Assembly: GCF_024494385.1 (NCBI RefSeq)
Contig: NZ_JAEVLT010000004.1
Coordinates: forward strand, 62,001 to 126,000
DNA: 64,000 bases
Direction: 5' to 3'
Origin: Bacillus sp. EB600
GTDB lineage: Bacteria > Bacillota > Bacilli > Bacillales > Cytobacillaceae
Shown piece after piece: positions 17,044 through 26,496 of the stretch (its first letter is position 1; every line of letters starts with the position of its first letter). The position numbers were made by a program, and so were the translations under genes. Below the pieces are notes generated by a model. It ran no database searches, was not told the origin of the DNA, and saw only the letters and a list, made by a program, of their open reading frames with translations.

Positions 17044-18342
17044 TCATAACTTAATTCCTCGTTCTACCCGGTACGAACTTTTGATTTGCTTCACTGCGTT
17101 CATATCCCTAAGTTCCTGTAAAATGGCCTGGTAATTCGTAAAGGAAGCATGGTGTGTAACTAGAACAATTTCAGCTACCTCATTTTTCTTAACCGGAAGC
17201 TGCAGTATTTTTTCGAAGCTGACACCATACTTGGCAAAAACAGTTGTAATGTCGGAAAATACACCCACTTCATCCTGTACATGGAGGCGGATAAAGTATT
17301 TCGCATATTTCTCTGAATCATCTTTTAGCTGCTTCGGATATTGCGGTGTGACTGCGCTGCGACCGTTCACTCCTAATCGCAAATTTTTCATGACGGCTAC
17401 AACATCGGAAACGACTGATGTTGCCGTTGGCAGGCTGCCGGCTCCGGGACCGTAAAACATTGTTTCACCGACTGCTTCGCCATAGACGTAAACCGCATTA
17501 TATTCATTTTGAACAGATGCGAGCGGATGGTCATCAGCTAAAAATGTTGGCTGAACACTAACCTCTACCTTTTCACCTTTACGATTGGCATAGCCAATTA
17601 GTTTCATTGTATAGCCAAGCTGTTTTCCATAGCTGATATCCTCTGCAGTAACCTGAGAAATTCCGCTTACTCGGACATCTGCTAAATCAATATGCATCGA
17701 AAAGCCTAATGTCGCTAAAATCGTCATTTTTCGTGCAGCATCTAAGCCTTCAACGTCTGAAGTTGGATCAGCCTCAGCAAATCCAAGTTCTTGAGCTTCT
17801 TTTAGAACTTCTTCATAAGCACGGCCCTCTTTGCTCATCTTTGTTAAGATATAGTTTGTTGTCCCGTTTACAATCCCCATCATTTTTGTTATATGATCAG
17901 ATGCCAAGCCATCGACGAGACTTCTCAGAATAGGGATTCCGCCTGCAACACTTGCTTCATAAAATAGATCACAGCCATTTTCCGAAGCAACCCTTAATAA
18001 CTCTGAGCCGTGAAGTGCCATTAAATCCTTATTGGCTGTTACAACATGTTTTCCCTTGCTTAGAGCTTTTAATAAGTATTCTTTCGTAATCCCCACACCA
18101 CCCATTACTTCGATAACAACCTCGATATCTGGATCATCTAAAATCTCCTCAGAGCTAGTTGTTAGGATGTTTGGGTCCACATCCACACTACGCGATTTAT
18201 TCAAGCTTTGAACAAGTACTTTTTTTATTACAACAGGACAACCTACCTGATGCATTAATTTATCCTGGTGATCGTTAATGATTTTCACTACTCCAGTACC
18301 AACCGTTCCTAATCCAAGTAAACCAATCGAAATAGCTTTCAC
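17044..18342 (-). CDS. hom: Homoserine dehydrogenase
   Basis: A 432-residue enzyme reducing aspartate semialdehyde to homoserine, the branch to threonine and methionine. It has the NAD(P)-binding GLLGLGTVGTGVV at residues 7-19, the catalytic-domain signature LGFAEADPTSDVEGLDAARK, and a C-terminal ACT domain (FIRLHVQDEVGVFSDITTVF) for end-product inhibition. The GTG start has GGAGGG six bases upstream. A near-consensus SigA promoter is 60 bases before it. Confidence 0.95.
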   Translation of the reverse strand: MKAISIGLLGLGTVGTGVVKIINDHQDKLMHQVGCPVVIKKVLVQSLNKSRSVDVDPNILTTSSEEILDDPDIEVVIEVMGGVGITKEYLLKALSKGKHVVTANKDLMALHGSELLRVASENGCDLFYEASVAGGIPILRSLVDGLASDHITKMMGIVNGTTNYILTKMSKEGRAYEEVLKEAQELGFAEADPTSDVEGLDAARKMTILATLGFSMHIDLADVRVSGISQVTAEDISYGKQLGYTMKLIGYANRKGEKVEVSVQPTFLADDHPLASVQNEYNAVYVYGEAVGETMFYGPGAGSLPTATSVVSDVVAVMKNLRLGVNGRSAVTPQYPKQLKDDSEKYAKYFIRLHVQDEVGVFSDITTVFAKYGVSFEKILQLPVKKNEVAEIVLVTHHASFTNYQAILQELRDMNAVKQIKSSYRVERGIKL

Positions 18343-18713
18343 AAATTTCCCTCCAAACTATTTGTCTATCCAACATGAACAATTGTTTATATATAGTAGA
18401 CATTATATGACTCTCTTTGTTTTTTTTCAATAGTCAATTTAATCATCTAAAGAACGTGCAATCGCTTACTATATTAATATAAGTAGATTTACCATTTTTA
18501 AAAATATTTTGAATAAGCTTTATTGAATTACTTCTTTGTAAGTATTTACAATCTCGAAAGGCTGGTTGTAGAAAATCCTGTATATTCAACTAAAATACTG
18601 AGTTACTTTTTTCAAAATATCAAGTATATTATAATAAGTTTAGAAACTTTTCACAAATCAAAATGATTTATCACTACTATAACAAAGCGGGCCAAGGGGG
18701 GCAGGATTTTACT
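18343..18713. other. Divergent hom/serA intergenic region
   Basis: Holds the hom promoter and the serA leader. I looked for a T-box (AGGGTGGNACCGCG) or other known riboswitch core on both strands and saw none. An AT-rich TATAAT at about 18627 may be the serA -10, but no convincing -35 accompanies it. Confidence 0.4.
18402..18430 (-). promoter_or_regulatory. SigA promoter of hom-thrB
   Basis: On the minus strand TTGAAA and TATAAT are separated by exactly 17 bases. The transcript would start near 18395, about 50 bases before the GTG. Confidence 0.7.
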
Positions 18714-20324
18714 ATGTATAAAGTGTTAGTAACCGACGGAATTAGCGATTCCGGTTTAAAAAGTCTTTATAACCATCCAAACTTTATTATTGTACGGCAG
18801 CCAACTTTGCCAATAGAAGAGCTTGCAAAGATTATTGGTGAGTATGATGCCCTGATTGTCCGCAGCCAAACCAAAGTAACAAGTGAGCTTCTCGAAACCG
18901 CTGGCCGGCTCCATGTGATTGCCAGAGCTGGTGTTGGTGTCGATAATATTGATGTAAATGCGGCAACAAAAAAAGGAATTATTGTTATTAATGCACCAGG
19001 GGCCAACACGATTGCCGCTACGGAACATACGCTGGCGATGATGCTTGCCCTGGCAAGAAAAATCCCCCAGGCTTATAAAGTTACAGTGGGCGGGGTCTGG
19101 GACCGCAACTCCTTTAAAGGTGTTGAATTGTACAAAAAATACCTGGGTATTATCGGGATGGGTAAAATCGGAACAGAGGTTGCAAAACGGGCGAAAAGCT
19201 TTGGTATGAACATTTTGGGATATGATCCTTATCTTTCTTCAGAAAGGGCAAAGAAATTAGGTATCCAAAAAGCAAACCTGGATACGATTGCCCGCGAATC
19301 TGACTTTATTACCCTTCATACTCCATTAACAAATGAGACAAGAAATTTAATCAATGAAGACTATCTGAACAAAACGAAAAAAGGCGTGCGCTTTATCAAT
19401 TGTGCCCGCGGTGGAATTATTGACGAGAAAGCCTTGGTTAACGCAATCCAGTCGGGACATGTCGCTGGAGCAGCGCTTGATGTTTTCTCTAAGGAACCTG
19501 TTACAGATCCGGAATTACTTGAAAATCCTAACATTATCGTGACACCCCACCTCGGTGCCTCAACGATTGAAGCACAGGAAAAGGTAGCACAAGAGGTTAG
19601 TGCAGAAATTATTGACATTTTTGAAACCAAATCAGTGACAAATGCAGTCAATATGCCGCAAATGTCAGGTGAGACACAACAAAAAATGAAGCCATATTTA
19701 CTTCTTGGTGAACAGATTGGAAAGCTGGTTGTTCCATTATTGAAAATGGCGCCTAAGAAGATTGAAATAAATTATTTCGGTGAACTGATCGAAGAAGATA
19801 CAGATTTATTAACCCGGACAATGGTTAAAGGAGTCCTATCCCACCATTTAAGCGACTCTGTCAATCTTATTAATGCTTTCCACCTTTTAAAAGAGCAGGG
19901 GGTATCCTACAATGTTCAAAAGAATGCCTCTAATATAGGTTTTGCCAATTATATGGAGTTAACCGTATCAAGTGGAAGCCATACTGCCACTATTGGCGCA
20001 ACCGTCCTAAATGGTTATGGAGCAAGAATTGTGAAAATTAACAGCTACCGCATTGATGTAAGACCTGAGAAATTCATGTTATATATTAAACACCAAGATA
20101 TACCGGGCATGATTGGTAAAGTTGGGTCACTTTTAGGCGATTACCAAATCAATATTGGTACAATGCAGGTAGGCAGAACGATAGTTGGCGGGGAAGCACT
20201 CATGGTATTAACTCTTGATAAAACGTTAGATGCTGGAGTCATTGACGCTCTTACGAAAATCAAAGGCTTAGAAGAAGCGCAAGTTCTTGAATTAGAAAAC
20301 GCTGATTCAGTCTTTCCGGATTAA
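18714..20324 (+). CDS. serA: D-3-phosphoglycerate dehydrogenase
   Basis: A 536-residue type-1 PGDH that oxidises 3-phosphoglycerate in the first step of serine synthesis. It has the NAD-binding GIIGMGKIGTEVAKRAKSFG, catalytic Arg in NCARGGIIDE, Glu in SKEPVTDPEL and His in TPHLGASTIEAQEK. An intervening domain and a C-terminal ACT domain (MLYIKHQDIPGMIGKVG) for serine feedback follow. The ATG at 18714 (AGGATTTTACT upstream) begins the canonical MYKVLVTDGIS; an in-frame ATG at 18663 would add an untypical 17 residues. Confidence 0.95.
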   Translation: MYKVLVTDGISDSGLKSLYNHPNFIIVRQPTLPIEELAKIIGEYDALIVRSQTKVTSELLETAGRLHVIARAGVGVDNIDVNAATKKGIIVINAPGANTIAATEHTLAMMLALARKIPQAYKVTVGGVWDRNSFKGVELYKKYLGIIGMGKIGTEVAKRAKSFGMNILGYDPYLSSERAKKLGIQKANLDTIARESDFITLHTPLTNETRNLINEDYLNKTKKGVRFINCARGGIIDEKALVNAIQSGHVAGAALDVFSKEPVTDPELLENPNIIVTPHLGASTIEAQEKVAQEVSAEIIDIFETKSVTNAVNMPQMSGETQQKMKPYLLLGEQIGKLVVPLLKMAPKKIEINYFGELIEEDTDLLTRTMVKGVLSHHLSDSVNLINAFHLLKEQGVSYNVQKNASNIGFANYMELTVSSGSHTATIGATVLNGYGARIVKINSYRIDVRPEKFMLYIKHQDIPGMIGKVGSLLGDYQINIGTMQVGRTIVGGEALMVLTLDKTLDAGVIDALTKIKGLEEAQVLELENADSVFPD

Positions 20325-20361
20325 GACAGGTAGCTGTAAAAAATCTATTTTGTTATGTTCC

Positions 20362-20400
20362 AAAAAAGGGATTGCGAACAAATTCGCAATCCCTTTTTTA
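20362..20400. terminator. Bidirectional terminator between serA and the HAD gene
   Basis: A perfect stem AAAAAAGGGATTGCGAA with its complement around CAAA. It serves serA and the converging HAD gene, whose stop codon lies at its edge. Confidence 0.92.
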
Positions 20401-21540
20401 ATCCTTAAATGAGTCAACCAAATCTTTAACCTCTACTACTGTATCAAGTATATATTCCGCGCCATTCTCTTCAAACTCACTCCTGGCATCCTGTCCGGAT
20501 AAACCTGTTAATACCGCTGCAAACAGGCAACCCATTTCTCTTGCCGCCAATAAATCTGCTAATGAATCACCAACAATTAAAACTTCATTACCCTTTTCAA
20601 GAGGTAATTTTGTTTGAATACACTCTGAAGAAGTATGTTGTTTACCCAGCAATGCCATCACATACGTAAATGGGTTTGGTTTGGAAAGGGACATACCCTT
20701 TGGAACTTCATTTTCTGCCTTCAATACGTCATCCGCAGTAACAATATGATTACCATCAAAATATTTTAGCCAATCTAAATGGATGAATGGCTGAACGGTT
20801 TCAAGCTCTGGGCGGCCCGTCCCAATCCCAATTGAAATCCCCATATTAATCAGGTATTGAAATAATTTGCCCATTTCTTGTGAAGGACATGTCGTCGCTT
20901 CATTGGCCAAGAAACCTTTTTTGCCAAGCTGCACGGATGGTCTGCCTGTTGATGCCACTATGTGTTCATCACCAACATACCATTCCTGGGAAGCATGCTC
21001 ACATTCAGACCAGAGCGCACCTTTTCCGGAAAAAACAGTCGTCTCAATTCCTAATTTTTCATAAGCTAGAACGTTAAGATGGTCCATTAAGCCCTGCTTT
21101 GTTTCTGCTGACTTTTGAAAATCTTCATTAAATAACCCAAAGTTTAATGTCACAGTATATTTACTTAAAACTGCTGCTATTTCTAACAAAGCTTTTCGAT
21201 TAATTTCTTTCCCCAGCCACTGTTCAATTTGCTTGGATTCTGATTCTTTTACTTGTGATAATAGATGGATGAGCTGATAACAAAACGTTAAATAGATCAT
21301 ATCCCAATTTGCATTAAGGCCGCGTGATTTTTGCAGCTCTAAAACAGTATCATTGTTAAATACATTCTCCCTAATTGCGGCAATTTCAGTTTCACTATAG
21401 TTCGTTTTGAACTGGTCTGGCATCAATCCTAAGTAATTTTTACTAATCAACATTTCCCAAACTGTCAGTGCGGACGCATCAAAATAATGTTCCTCACTAA
21501 GCAGAACACCATCTACATCAAACAAGATTGTCTTAATCAT
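20398..21540 (-). CDS. HAD-superfamily hydrolase
   Basis: A 380-residue HAD phosphatase-like protein. Motif I (ILFDVDGVL, Asp nucleophile) is at residues 5-13, motif II lies in GIGTGRPELET, and motif III/IV in VLIVGDSLADLLAAREMG. The cap between motifs I and II is unusually long (about 230 residues). The ATG at 21540 has ATGAGG upstream and puts motif I at the N-terminus; an in-frame ATG at 21582 has no such site. The substrate is unknown. Confidence 0.8.
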   Translation of the reverse strand: MIKTILFDVDGVLLSEEHYFDASALTVWEMLISKNYLGLMPDQFKTNYSETEIAAIRENVFNNDTVLELQKSRGLNANWDMIYLTFCYQLIHLLSQVKESESKQIEQWLGKEINRKALLEIAAVLSKYTVTLNFGLFNEDFQKSAETKQGLMDHLNVLAYEKLGIETTVFSGKGALWSECEHASQEWYVGDEHIVASTGRPSVQLGKKGFLANEATTCPSQEMGKLFQYLINMGISIGIGTGRPELETVQPFIHLDWLKYFDGNHIVTADDVLKAENEVPKGMSLSKPNPFTYVMALLGKQHTSSECIQTKLPLEKGNEVLIVGDSLADLLAAREMGCLFAAVLTGLSGQDARSEFEENGAEYILDTVVEVKDLVDSFKD

Positions 21541-21734
21541 AGTCTTCCTCATTTCTTCTATTGCTTTCACACTTTCATTCACTATAGAAATTCGCTTCTA
21601 TTTAATACTATTACTATAAATGAAATAATCCTCGATGAGAAGAAAAAAAATTTCCGAAAATTCCGGTTGCTGTAAGTTGAGAATAATTGACATCTTTTTG
21701 AGAAGTGAAATAAAGGTTTCAGTTTATAATATAG

Positions 21735-21764
21735 AAAAAAGCTAGCCCTTTTCTGGACTAACTT
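21735..21764 (-). terminator. Terminator of the LysM hydrolase gene
   Basis: On the minus strand GTTAGTCC pairs with GGGCTAGC (with wobble), followed by six T. Confidence 0.7.
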
Positions 21765-21773
21765 CCTTAACCA

Positions 21774-22376
21774 TTATCTTGCGAAACGGTGATTTCCAAT
21801 TGTAACTACCACATGACGGGATAAGATCCAAGAGCTTGTTGAAGTTCGAGGATTATAGAAAAATAAAGATCCATTACCTCTTCCACTAAAAGCTATTGCT
21901 TCATTAACTGCTTTTTTGGAAGCAGCATCTGCTGGCTGATTAATCCGACCGTCCTGGACGGGCGTGAATGCATAATGTCCATTCGAAATTTGATAGATGA
22001 CTCCAGAGATTGAGTTCGGGAAGTCGGGACTTTTTACTCGATTTAAAATGACCGTTGCAACTGCGACTTTCCCAGCGTAAGGTTCTCCTACTGCCTCTGC
22101 ATGAACAAGTCGTGCCATTAGTTCTTTATCTGCTGCTGAAATAGGAGAATTAGGGATTACTAGATTTGCTCCTGCATTGAGTGCAGAACTAGTTGCATTA
22201 TTTGCTGCCATTAAAGTATTTACAGGTACTCCGTAATTTGTTGCAACCTTCCAGTATGTTTCACCATATTGTACTTTGTGTGTTGTTGTTGCTGCTTCTG
22301 ATTTAATATTCAACGTTAATGCTGACATTGATAAAATTAACCCAGTAGCAATTACTAGTTTTTTAAATTTATTCAT
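21774..22376 (-). CDS. Secreted LysM plus SleB/CwlJ-type cell wall hydrolase
   Basis: A 200-residue exported protein. A signal peptide (about residues 1-29) is followed by one LysM peptidoglycan-binding repeat (HKVQYGETYWKVATNYGVPV to LVIPN, 33-76) and a Hydrolase_2 domain (ADKELMARLVHAEAVGEPY onward). The Glu in VHAEAVGEPY is the likely catalytic acid, by analogy with SleB. SleB and CwlJ cleave cortex peptidoglycan in germination, but LysM-bearing members such as YkvT are less well understood. AGGAGG precedes the ATG, half buried in a hairpin (22386-22418). Confidence 0.85.
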   Translation of the reverse strand: MNKFKKLVIATGLILSMSALTLNIKSEAATTTHKVQYGETYWKVATNYGVPVNTLMAANNATSSALNAGANLVIPNSPISAADKELMARLVHAEAVGEPYAGKVAVATVILNRVKSPDFPNSISGVIYQISNGHYAFTPVQDGRINQPADAASKKAVNEAIAFSGRGNGSLFFYNPRTSTSSWILSRHVVVTIGNHRFAR

Positions 22377-22385
22377 GTGTTACCT

Positions 22386-22418
22386 CCTAGTAGTTGTCCT
22401 GTTGTCTATACTACTAGG
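22386..22418 (-). promoter_or_regulatory. Inverted repeat overlapping the SD of the LysM hydrolase
   Basis: On the minus strand CCTAGTAGT and ACTACTAGG form a perfect 9-bp stem with a 15-base spacer. The last AGG of the stem is the first half of the AGGAGG ribosome site. It could be an mRNA hairpin limiting translation or a DNA operator. Confidence 0.5.
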
Positions 22419-22601
22419 CTATCAGCTGTAACATACTCTTTCATTGACCAAAATATGGAATGAAAAAAGGAGATTGCTGGATATATTGCTACTAAGCTAT
22501 TTCTCTAGCAAATGGGATTTTCTACCGCTCTTGCATTTTTCCCTAAAAAATAGTAAACATACCAGATTACAACTGCTTTATTACACAACATTTCAGGAAG
22601 A

Positions 22602-24242
22602 TTACGTACCTACAGGAACCGAAAAATCAGTATCTAAACTGTCTAACGACCTAGTTAGAACGTGTACATGAACATTCCAGCGACCAGCCATGTTAAGATA
22701 CATTCCTTGAATTTGAAATTGACCATTTTTCACTTTTTGGATCGTAATCGTATTTTCACCCATGTCCATCTCTTTTGAAGTGAACGTAAGGGACGCTTGT
22801 TCAATATTCGTTATTGGCTTTCCATTATTATCTTTTACGATAACATTAAACCTATTTGGCCCGCTAACATTTGGCCCGATCTTTAAGGAAATGGTATGAT
22901 TATTTTCCACCGTTTTTGTTCCATTAAATGGACCAGGGGCTGACATGGCTGTTGGTAGATTTGTTAAAATAACAGCTACCGCTAAAACAACGAAACCCGT
23001 TATAACTTCCCCCCATAGTAAAGCCTTCCAGCCATATCCACTGCCTTTTCTTCCTTTTAAAGAATTCCGGAATGCAAATACAAGCAAGATAACAAAGAGG
23101 ATCACCTTTCCAACTAACAGCCTCCCATAATTCGTATGAAAGAGCGAGTTGAAGGTTGGGACATACAAAAAGCTGCTATAAACACCGGTAGCCGCTAAAA
23201 CAAGTACCGTTAACACTCCCCACGGAAAATATAAATGAATCAAGCCCCTGAAGAAAACTTTTCCTTCCTCTTTCTTCCGCAAAGGTAGTAAGGTCACCAT
23301 TGCTATGATGCTTCCGATCCAAATAGATGCACTTACCAAATGTAATGTGTCCATTGTGATCGCTAGATACTTATTTGTTGCCGTAGATGCGTGGCTAGTT
23401 ATCGCCTTTCCTGCTAGTAAACTAATGCCTAGGACAAAAGATATCCATAAGGATAATGGACTTTTTTTAGCAAAAGAACGAGAGGATAAGATGGCTAATA
23501 AAACAAGCACCGTAAATTGAACCAGCCAAACCTTTCCAAACGAAGAATTTAGTAATAGAGCCTTTAATATGGAAGGATTCCATACTTCCATCCAGGACAA
23601 ATTAACTTGGATCACAGCTTGTAATGGTAAACTTACTAAAATACTTAAACATAACAAAATGTATGCAAAGTTGACTATTTTTCGGTAACGCTTCTCTATC
23701 GAAGCGCTCCGTAAGCTCCCTCTTGGTAAAATGCATAGATAAAAAAAGAGCATACCTACATAAATCGAGCTGCTAATATACTGAGCCCACCGAATGATAA
23801 TGAGATCAAGATGTGGGATATATCCTGTTGTTTTTGACTTTAGGACTGGATTATTCTTACTAGCACTTCCGATTTCAAACGGAATCACACCATCGACTGG
23901 ATGTCCATCGCCGGACACTACTTTCCAGCTTATATTGTAAATTCCAGCCGGCAGGCCAGGTTTTAAACTCGCTTCAATAACTCTTGAATTATTATTGCGA
24001 ATATGACCGTTCCCTTTGTCAACTCGTTTTCCATTCCGATCGAAGACATGAAAAGAATAAAAGGCTGGTTGAATTTCCTCATTGAACTCAATGCTTATTT
24101 TCTTCGGAGGCTGGTTAAGATTCTGGTTGTCAGCGGGGAAAGATTTTATTATATAAGCATGTGCTGAAGATAAGGCTGGGAAGGAAAAGACCACGATTAT
24201 GATTGTTAGTATAAACAGGAATATTTGCTTATAAAATTTCAT
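22602..24242 (-). CDS. ycnJ: Copper transport/resistance protein YcnJ (CopC-CopD fusion)
   Basis: A 546-residue membrane protein. Residues 1-28 are a signal peptide ending ALSSAHA; the His right after the cleavage site and GDGHPVDG are CopC copper ligands. The CopC domain runs to about 125, then eight hydrophobic segments form CopD (about 145-435), and a soluble YtkA-like domain ends the protein (SLKIGPNVSGPNRFNVIVKD onward). B. subtilis YcnJ has the same three-part plan and nearly the same length and is a copper importer induced on copper limitation. The ycnI and ycnK partners are not adjacent here. Confidence 0.88.
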   Translation of the reverse strand: MKFYKQIFLFILTIIIVVFSFPALSSAHAYIIKSFPADNQNLNQPPKKISIEFNEEIQPAFYSFHVFDRNGKRVDKGNGHIRNNNSRVIEASLKPGLPAGIYNISWKVVSGDGHPVDGVIPFEIGSASKNNPVLKSKTTGYIPHLDLIIIRWAQYISSSIYVGMLFFYLCILPRGSLRSASIEKRYRKIVNFAYILLCLSILVSLPLQAVIQVNLSWMEVWNPSILKALLLNSSFGKVWLVQFTVLVLLAILSSRSFAKKSPLSLWISFVLGISLLAGKAITSHASTATNKYLAITMDTLHLVSASIWIGSIIAMVTLLPLRKKEEGKVFFRGLIHLYFPWGVLTVLVLAATGVYSSFLYVPTFNSLFHTNYGRLLVGKVILFVILLVFAFRNSLKGRKGSGYGWKALLWGEVITGFVVLAVAVILTNLPTAMSAPGPFNGTKTVENNHTISLKIGPNVSGPNRFNVIVKDNNGKPITNIEQASLTFTSKEMDMGENTITIQKVKNGQFQIQGMYLNMAGRWNVHVHVLTRSLDSLDTDFSVPVGT

Positions 24243-24354
24243 TTCTCACCCTTCTACGTAAGAGCAGTTTCATAGAATTCTCTATCTTTTTTCTCATCAT
24301 ACGAAATTCCAGCAATATAAACAACATAATATTGTTAGTTATATCTAATAAGCC

Positions 24355-24390
24355 TAAAAAAACACCACCCAGTAGAAACTGGATGATGTT
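24355..24390 (-). terminator. Terminator of bdbDC
   Basis: On the minus strand AACATCATCCAGT pairs with ACTGGGTGGTGTT (two G-U pairs), followed by TTTTTT. Confidence 0.85.
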
Positions 24391-24402
24391 TTCTGTTTTG
24401 TT

Positions 24403-24813
24403 TTAGTTTTTTCTGTTATTCCTTGCAAGAATAACTAGACAGATTGTAATAATGGTGAAAGCAGTAAAGGCCATCATCGGAATCGTAATAAAGCCGAGCC
24501 AATTCAGGTAATCCTTTGAGCAAGGCACTCCTGATTTACACATTTCAAACTGTTGGAGATAGGGTATTTTTTGCAAGGCAATATGATACCCAGAGATAAT
24601 CATTCCGATAATAGAGAGCGGCAACGTGTATCTGAATATCCCCTGATCGTTTCGATAAAAAGCAATCCCAAGAATAATTGCTAATGGGTACATAAAAATC
24701 CGCTGATACCAGCAAAGTGTACAAGGGATAAAATTAAGTACCTCACTAAAGTACAAGCTGCCCAAAGTTGCGATGATGGCTGCAAGCCAGGAGAGTACTA
24801 AAGATTTATTCAT
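24403..24813 (-). CDS. bdbC: Disulfide oxidoreductase BdbC (DsbB family)
   Basis: A 136-residue, four-helix membrane quinone-linked oxidase that re-oxidises BdbD. The first redox pair is in the CTLCWYQR motif after helix 1. The second pair, CKSGVPC, is in the later extracytoplasmic loop. Its start lies one base after the bdbD stop region, so the two are translated from one message, as in B. subtilis, where BdbDC makes disulfides for competence and secreted proteins. Confidence 0.93.
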   Translation of the reverse strand: MNKSLVLSWLAAIIATLGSLYFSEVLNFIPCTLCWYQRIFMYPLAIILGIAFYRNDQGIFRYTLPLSIIGMIISGYHIALQKIPYLQQFEMCKSGVPCSKDYLNWLGFITIPMMAFTAFTIITICLVILARNNRKN

Positions 24814-24814
24814 G

Positions 24815-25519
24815 TTATTTCTCCTTTGCTGCTTGATCCACCATATTTTTTAAGTCATCAATCGTCTTTCCATCAAACAGTTTTCCATTTACAAAAATGG
24901 TTGGTGTTCCCGTGACATTTAGCTTCGCAGCAAGGTCCATATCCTTTTGCCAGGCGGCATCGGATTTTTTTGCATTGAAGTCCTGAACGACCTTGTTCAC
25001 ATCTTCATCACTAGCAACTTCTTTTAAAGTGTCGGTAAGAAATTTCTCGTCATAAACATCCATTTTTTCATATTTGCTGTCTTCAGGCTGTTTTTTATAC
25101 AAAAGATCATGGAATTTCCAAAATGTTTGATTTCCAAGTACTGCATAAACGGACTCAGCAAATTTTGCTGAACGGATTGAATCATTATAAATGAAGGAAT
25201 CATTGAAAAAATATAATTTCGCCTTACCTGTATCGACAAGCTCTTGTTTAACGATTGGGATAACTGTCTCGTTGAAATTTTTGCAGTTTGGACATTTGTA
25301 GTCCCCAAACTCAATAATCGAAACGGGTGCTGAACTTTTACCTTGATATGGCTGATTGGTGTAATCAATCTTTGCCTGCTGGGTTGTATTGTCTTGTTTT
25401 TGATGGTTGCCTAAAAAAATGAAGCCAATGATAATCACAGCTACTAAACCGATCATCCAGAAAACAAACTTCGAGGATGAATTAGAAGCTTTTTTAGAAT
25501 GATTGTTGCTATTTGCCAT
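24815..25519 (-). CDS. bdbD: Thiol-disulfide oxidoreductase BdbD (DsbA-like)
   Basis: A 234-residue extracytoplasmic thioredoxin-fold protein with one N-terminal membrane anchor (FVFWMIGLVAVIIIGFIFLG). The active site CPNC is in EFGDYKCPNCKNF, and the cis-Pro loop is VTGTPTIFVNGK. It inserts disulfide bonds into exported proteins and hands electrons to BdbC. A GTG at 25531 is in frame, but the ATG at 25519 has GAGGTG nine bases upstream. Confidence 0.92.
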   Translation of the reverse strand: MANSNNHSKKASNSSSKFVFWMIGLVAVIIIGFIFLGNHQKQDNTTQQAKIDYTNQPYQGKSSAPVSIIEFGDYKCPNCKNFNETVIPIVKQELVDTGKAKLYFFNDSFIYNDSIRSAKFAESVYAVLGNQTFWKFHDLLYKKQPEDSKYEKMDVYDEKFLTDTLKEVASDEDVNKVVQDFNAKKSDAAWQKDMDLAAKLNVTGTPTIFVNGKLFDGKTIDDLKNMVDQAAKEK

Positions 25520-25554
25520 ACCTTTCAACACCTCAATATTTTACTGTTATTTTG

Positions 25555-25605
25555 CGTCCAGCTCCAGTCCATGGGTTTTCTAAACAGGCGCTCGCGCTTT
25601 TGCTC
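25555..25605. repeat. Shortened copy of the structured intergenic repeat, inverted
   Basis: Read on the minus strand: GCGCGAGCGCCTGTTTAG at the head and GGACTGGAGCTGGACGC at the tail. It abuts the stop codon of the CDF gene. Confidence 0.5.
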
Positions 25606-26496
25606 TTAATAATAGGGATTTAAATGAATTAACACTTCTTCAATATTAGTATACTTTTTCATTAGTGTAAATTTTATTTCTGTGGCAAGATCGTGTCCTT
25701 CCTTTATCGTTTTGTCATGATCAATGGATATTCTCACATCAACCATTATGTAGTGTCCATGTTCTCTTGCCCGGACTTTATCAACCCTTTTTACTTCTTT
25801 AAATTGAGCGATTATTTTGTTAAGGTCGGCGAGAACATCTCCATTTATATTCCGCTCAAGCAAAATATTAAATGATTCCACCAATATCCCGACCCCCATT
25901 TTCAAAATTAATACTGCGACTATTATACTAGCGACTTTGTCGCTATAAAGTAACCAGCTGCTATTCATCGTTAAACCAATATGAGCAAGAACAACTCCGA
26001 TTGCTGCTGTAAACGATGCAGCAATGTCCGCTTTATGATCCAGAGCGATTGCTTCGATCGCTTTACTCTTAAATTGCTTTGCCTTTTTCAGTGAAAACCG
26101 GTAAAGGTATTGCTTAATTCCAAACGACAGAATTGCTACGTATAAAGTTAGGATGCTCGGAGCCTGAAACGGTTCAATCAAGCCGATTAGTCCCTCATAG
26201 CCTAAATAAAAGGAAACAAGGATTAACAATATCCCGACGATTCCTGAGGATATTACCTCAGCCTTCCCATGACCGTATGGATGGTCCTCATCCGCAGGTT
26301 TATTTGAAATCTTGATGATAAACAAGGCAATGACTGAAGTAAAAACATCCGTACCCGAATGAATACCGTCAGCAAAAACGGCATCACTATTTCCAAACCA
26401 GCCTATGATGATCTTTCCAATTGCCAATACAGCGTTACTGTAAGCACTAATCAATAATACCTTTTTCGATATAGCTTCACGCGTTTCCACATTCAC
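25606..26496 (-). CDS. Cation diffusion facilitator (CDF) metal exporter
   Basis: A 296-residue CDF transporter. Six membrane helices carry the metal-site motifs FADGIHSGTDV (helix 2) and LDHKADIAASF (helix 5), and HPYGHGKAE precedes helix 3. The cytoplasmic C-terminal domain (VDKVRAREHGHYIMVDVRISI) is the metal-sensing ferredoxin-like fold. Such proteins export Mn2+, Zn2+, Fe2+ or Co2+ by proton antiport. Helix 2 and 5 residues DG/HS and HK/AD look more like the manganese/iron group (MneP/MneS type) than the HD/HD zinc group, but that is inference. Confidence 0.88.
   Translation of the reverse strand: MNVETREAISKKVLLISAYSNAVLAIGKIIIGWFGNSDAVFADGIHSGTDVFTSVIALFIIKISNKPADEDHPYGHGKAEVISSGIVGILLILVSFYLGYEGLIGLIEPFQAPSILTLYVAILSFGIKQYLYRFSLKKAKQFKSKAIEAIALDHKADIAASFTAAIGVVLAHIGLTMNSSWLLYSDKVASIIVAVLILKMGVGILVESFNILLERNINGDVLADLNKIIAQFKEVKRVDKVRAREHGHYIMVDVRISIDHDKTIKEGHDLATEIKFTLMKKYTNIEEVLIHLNPYY

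Noticed and set aside
18343-18713. T-box or amino-acid riboswitch before hom or serA
   Set aside because: No T-box antiterminator core or known riboswitch motif on either strand.
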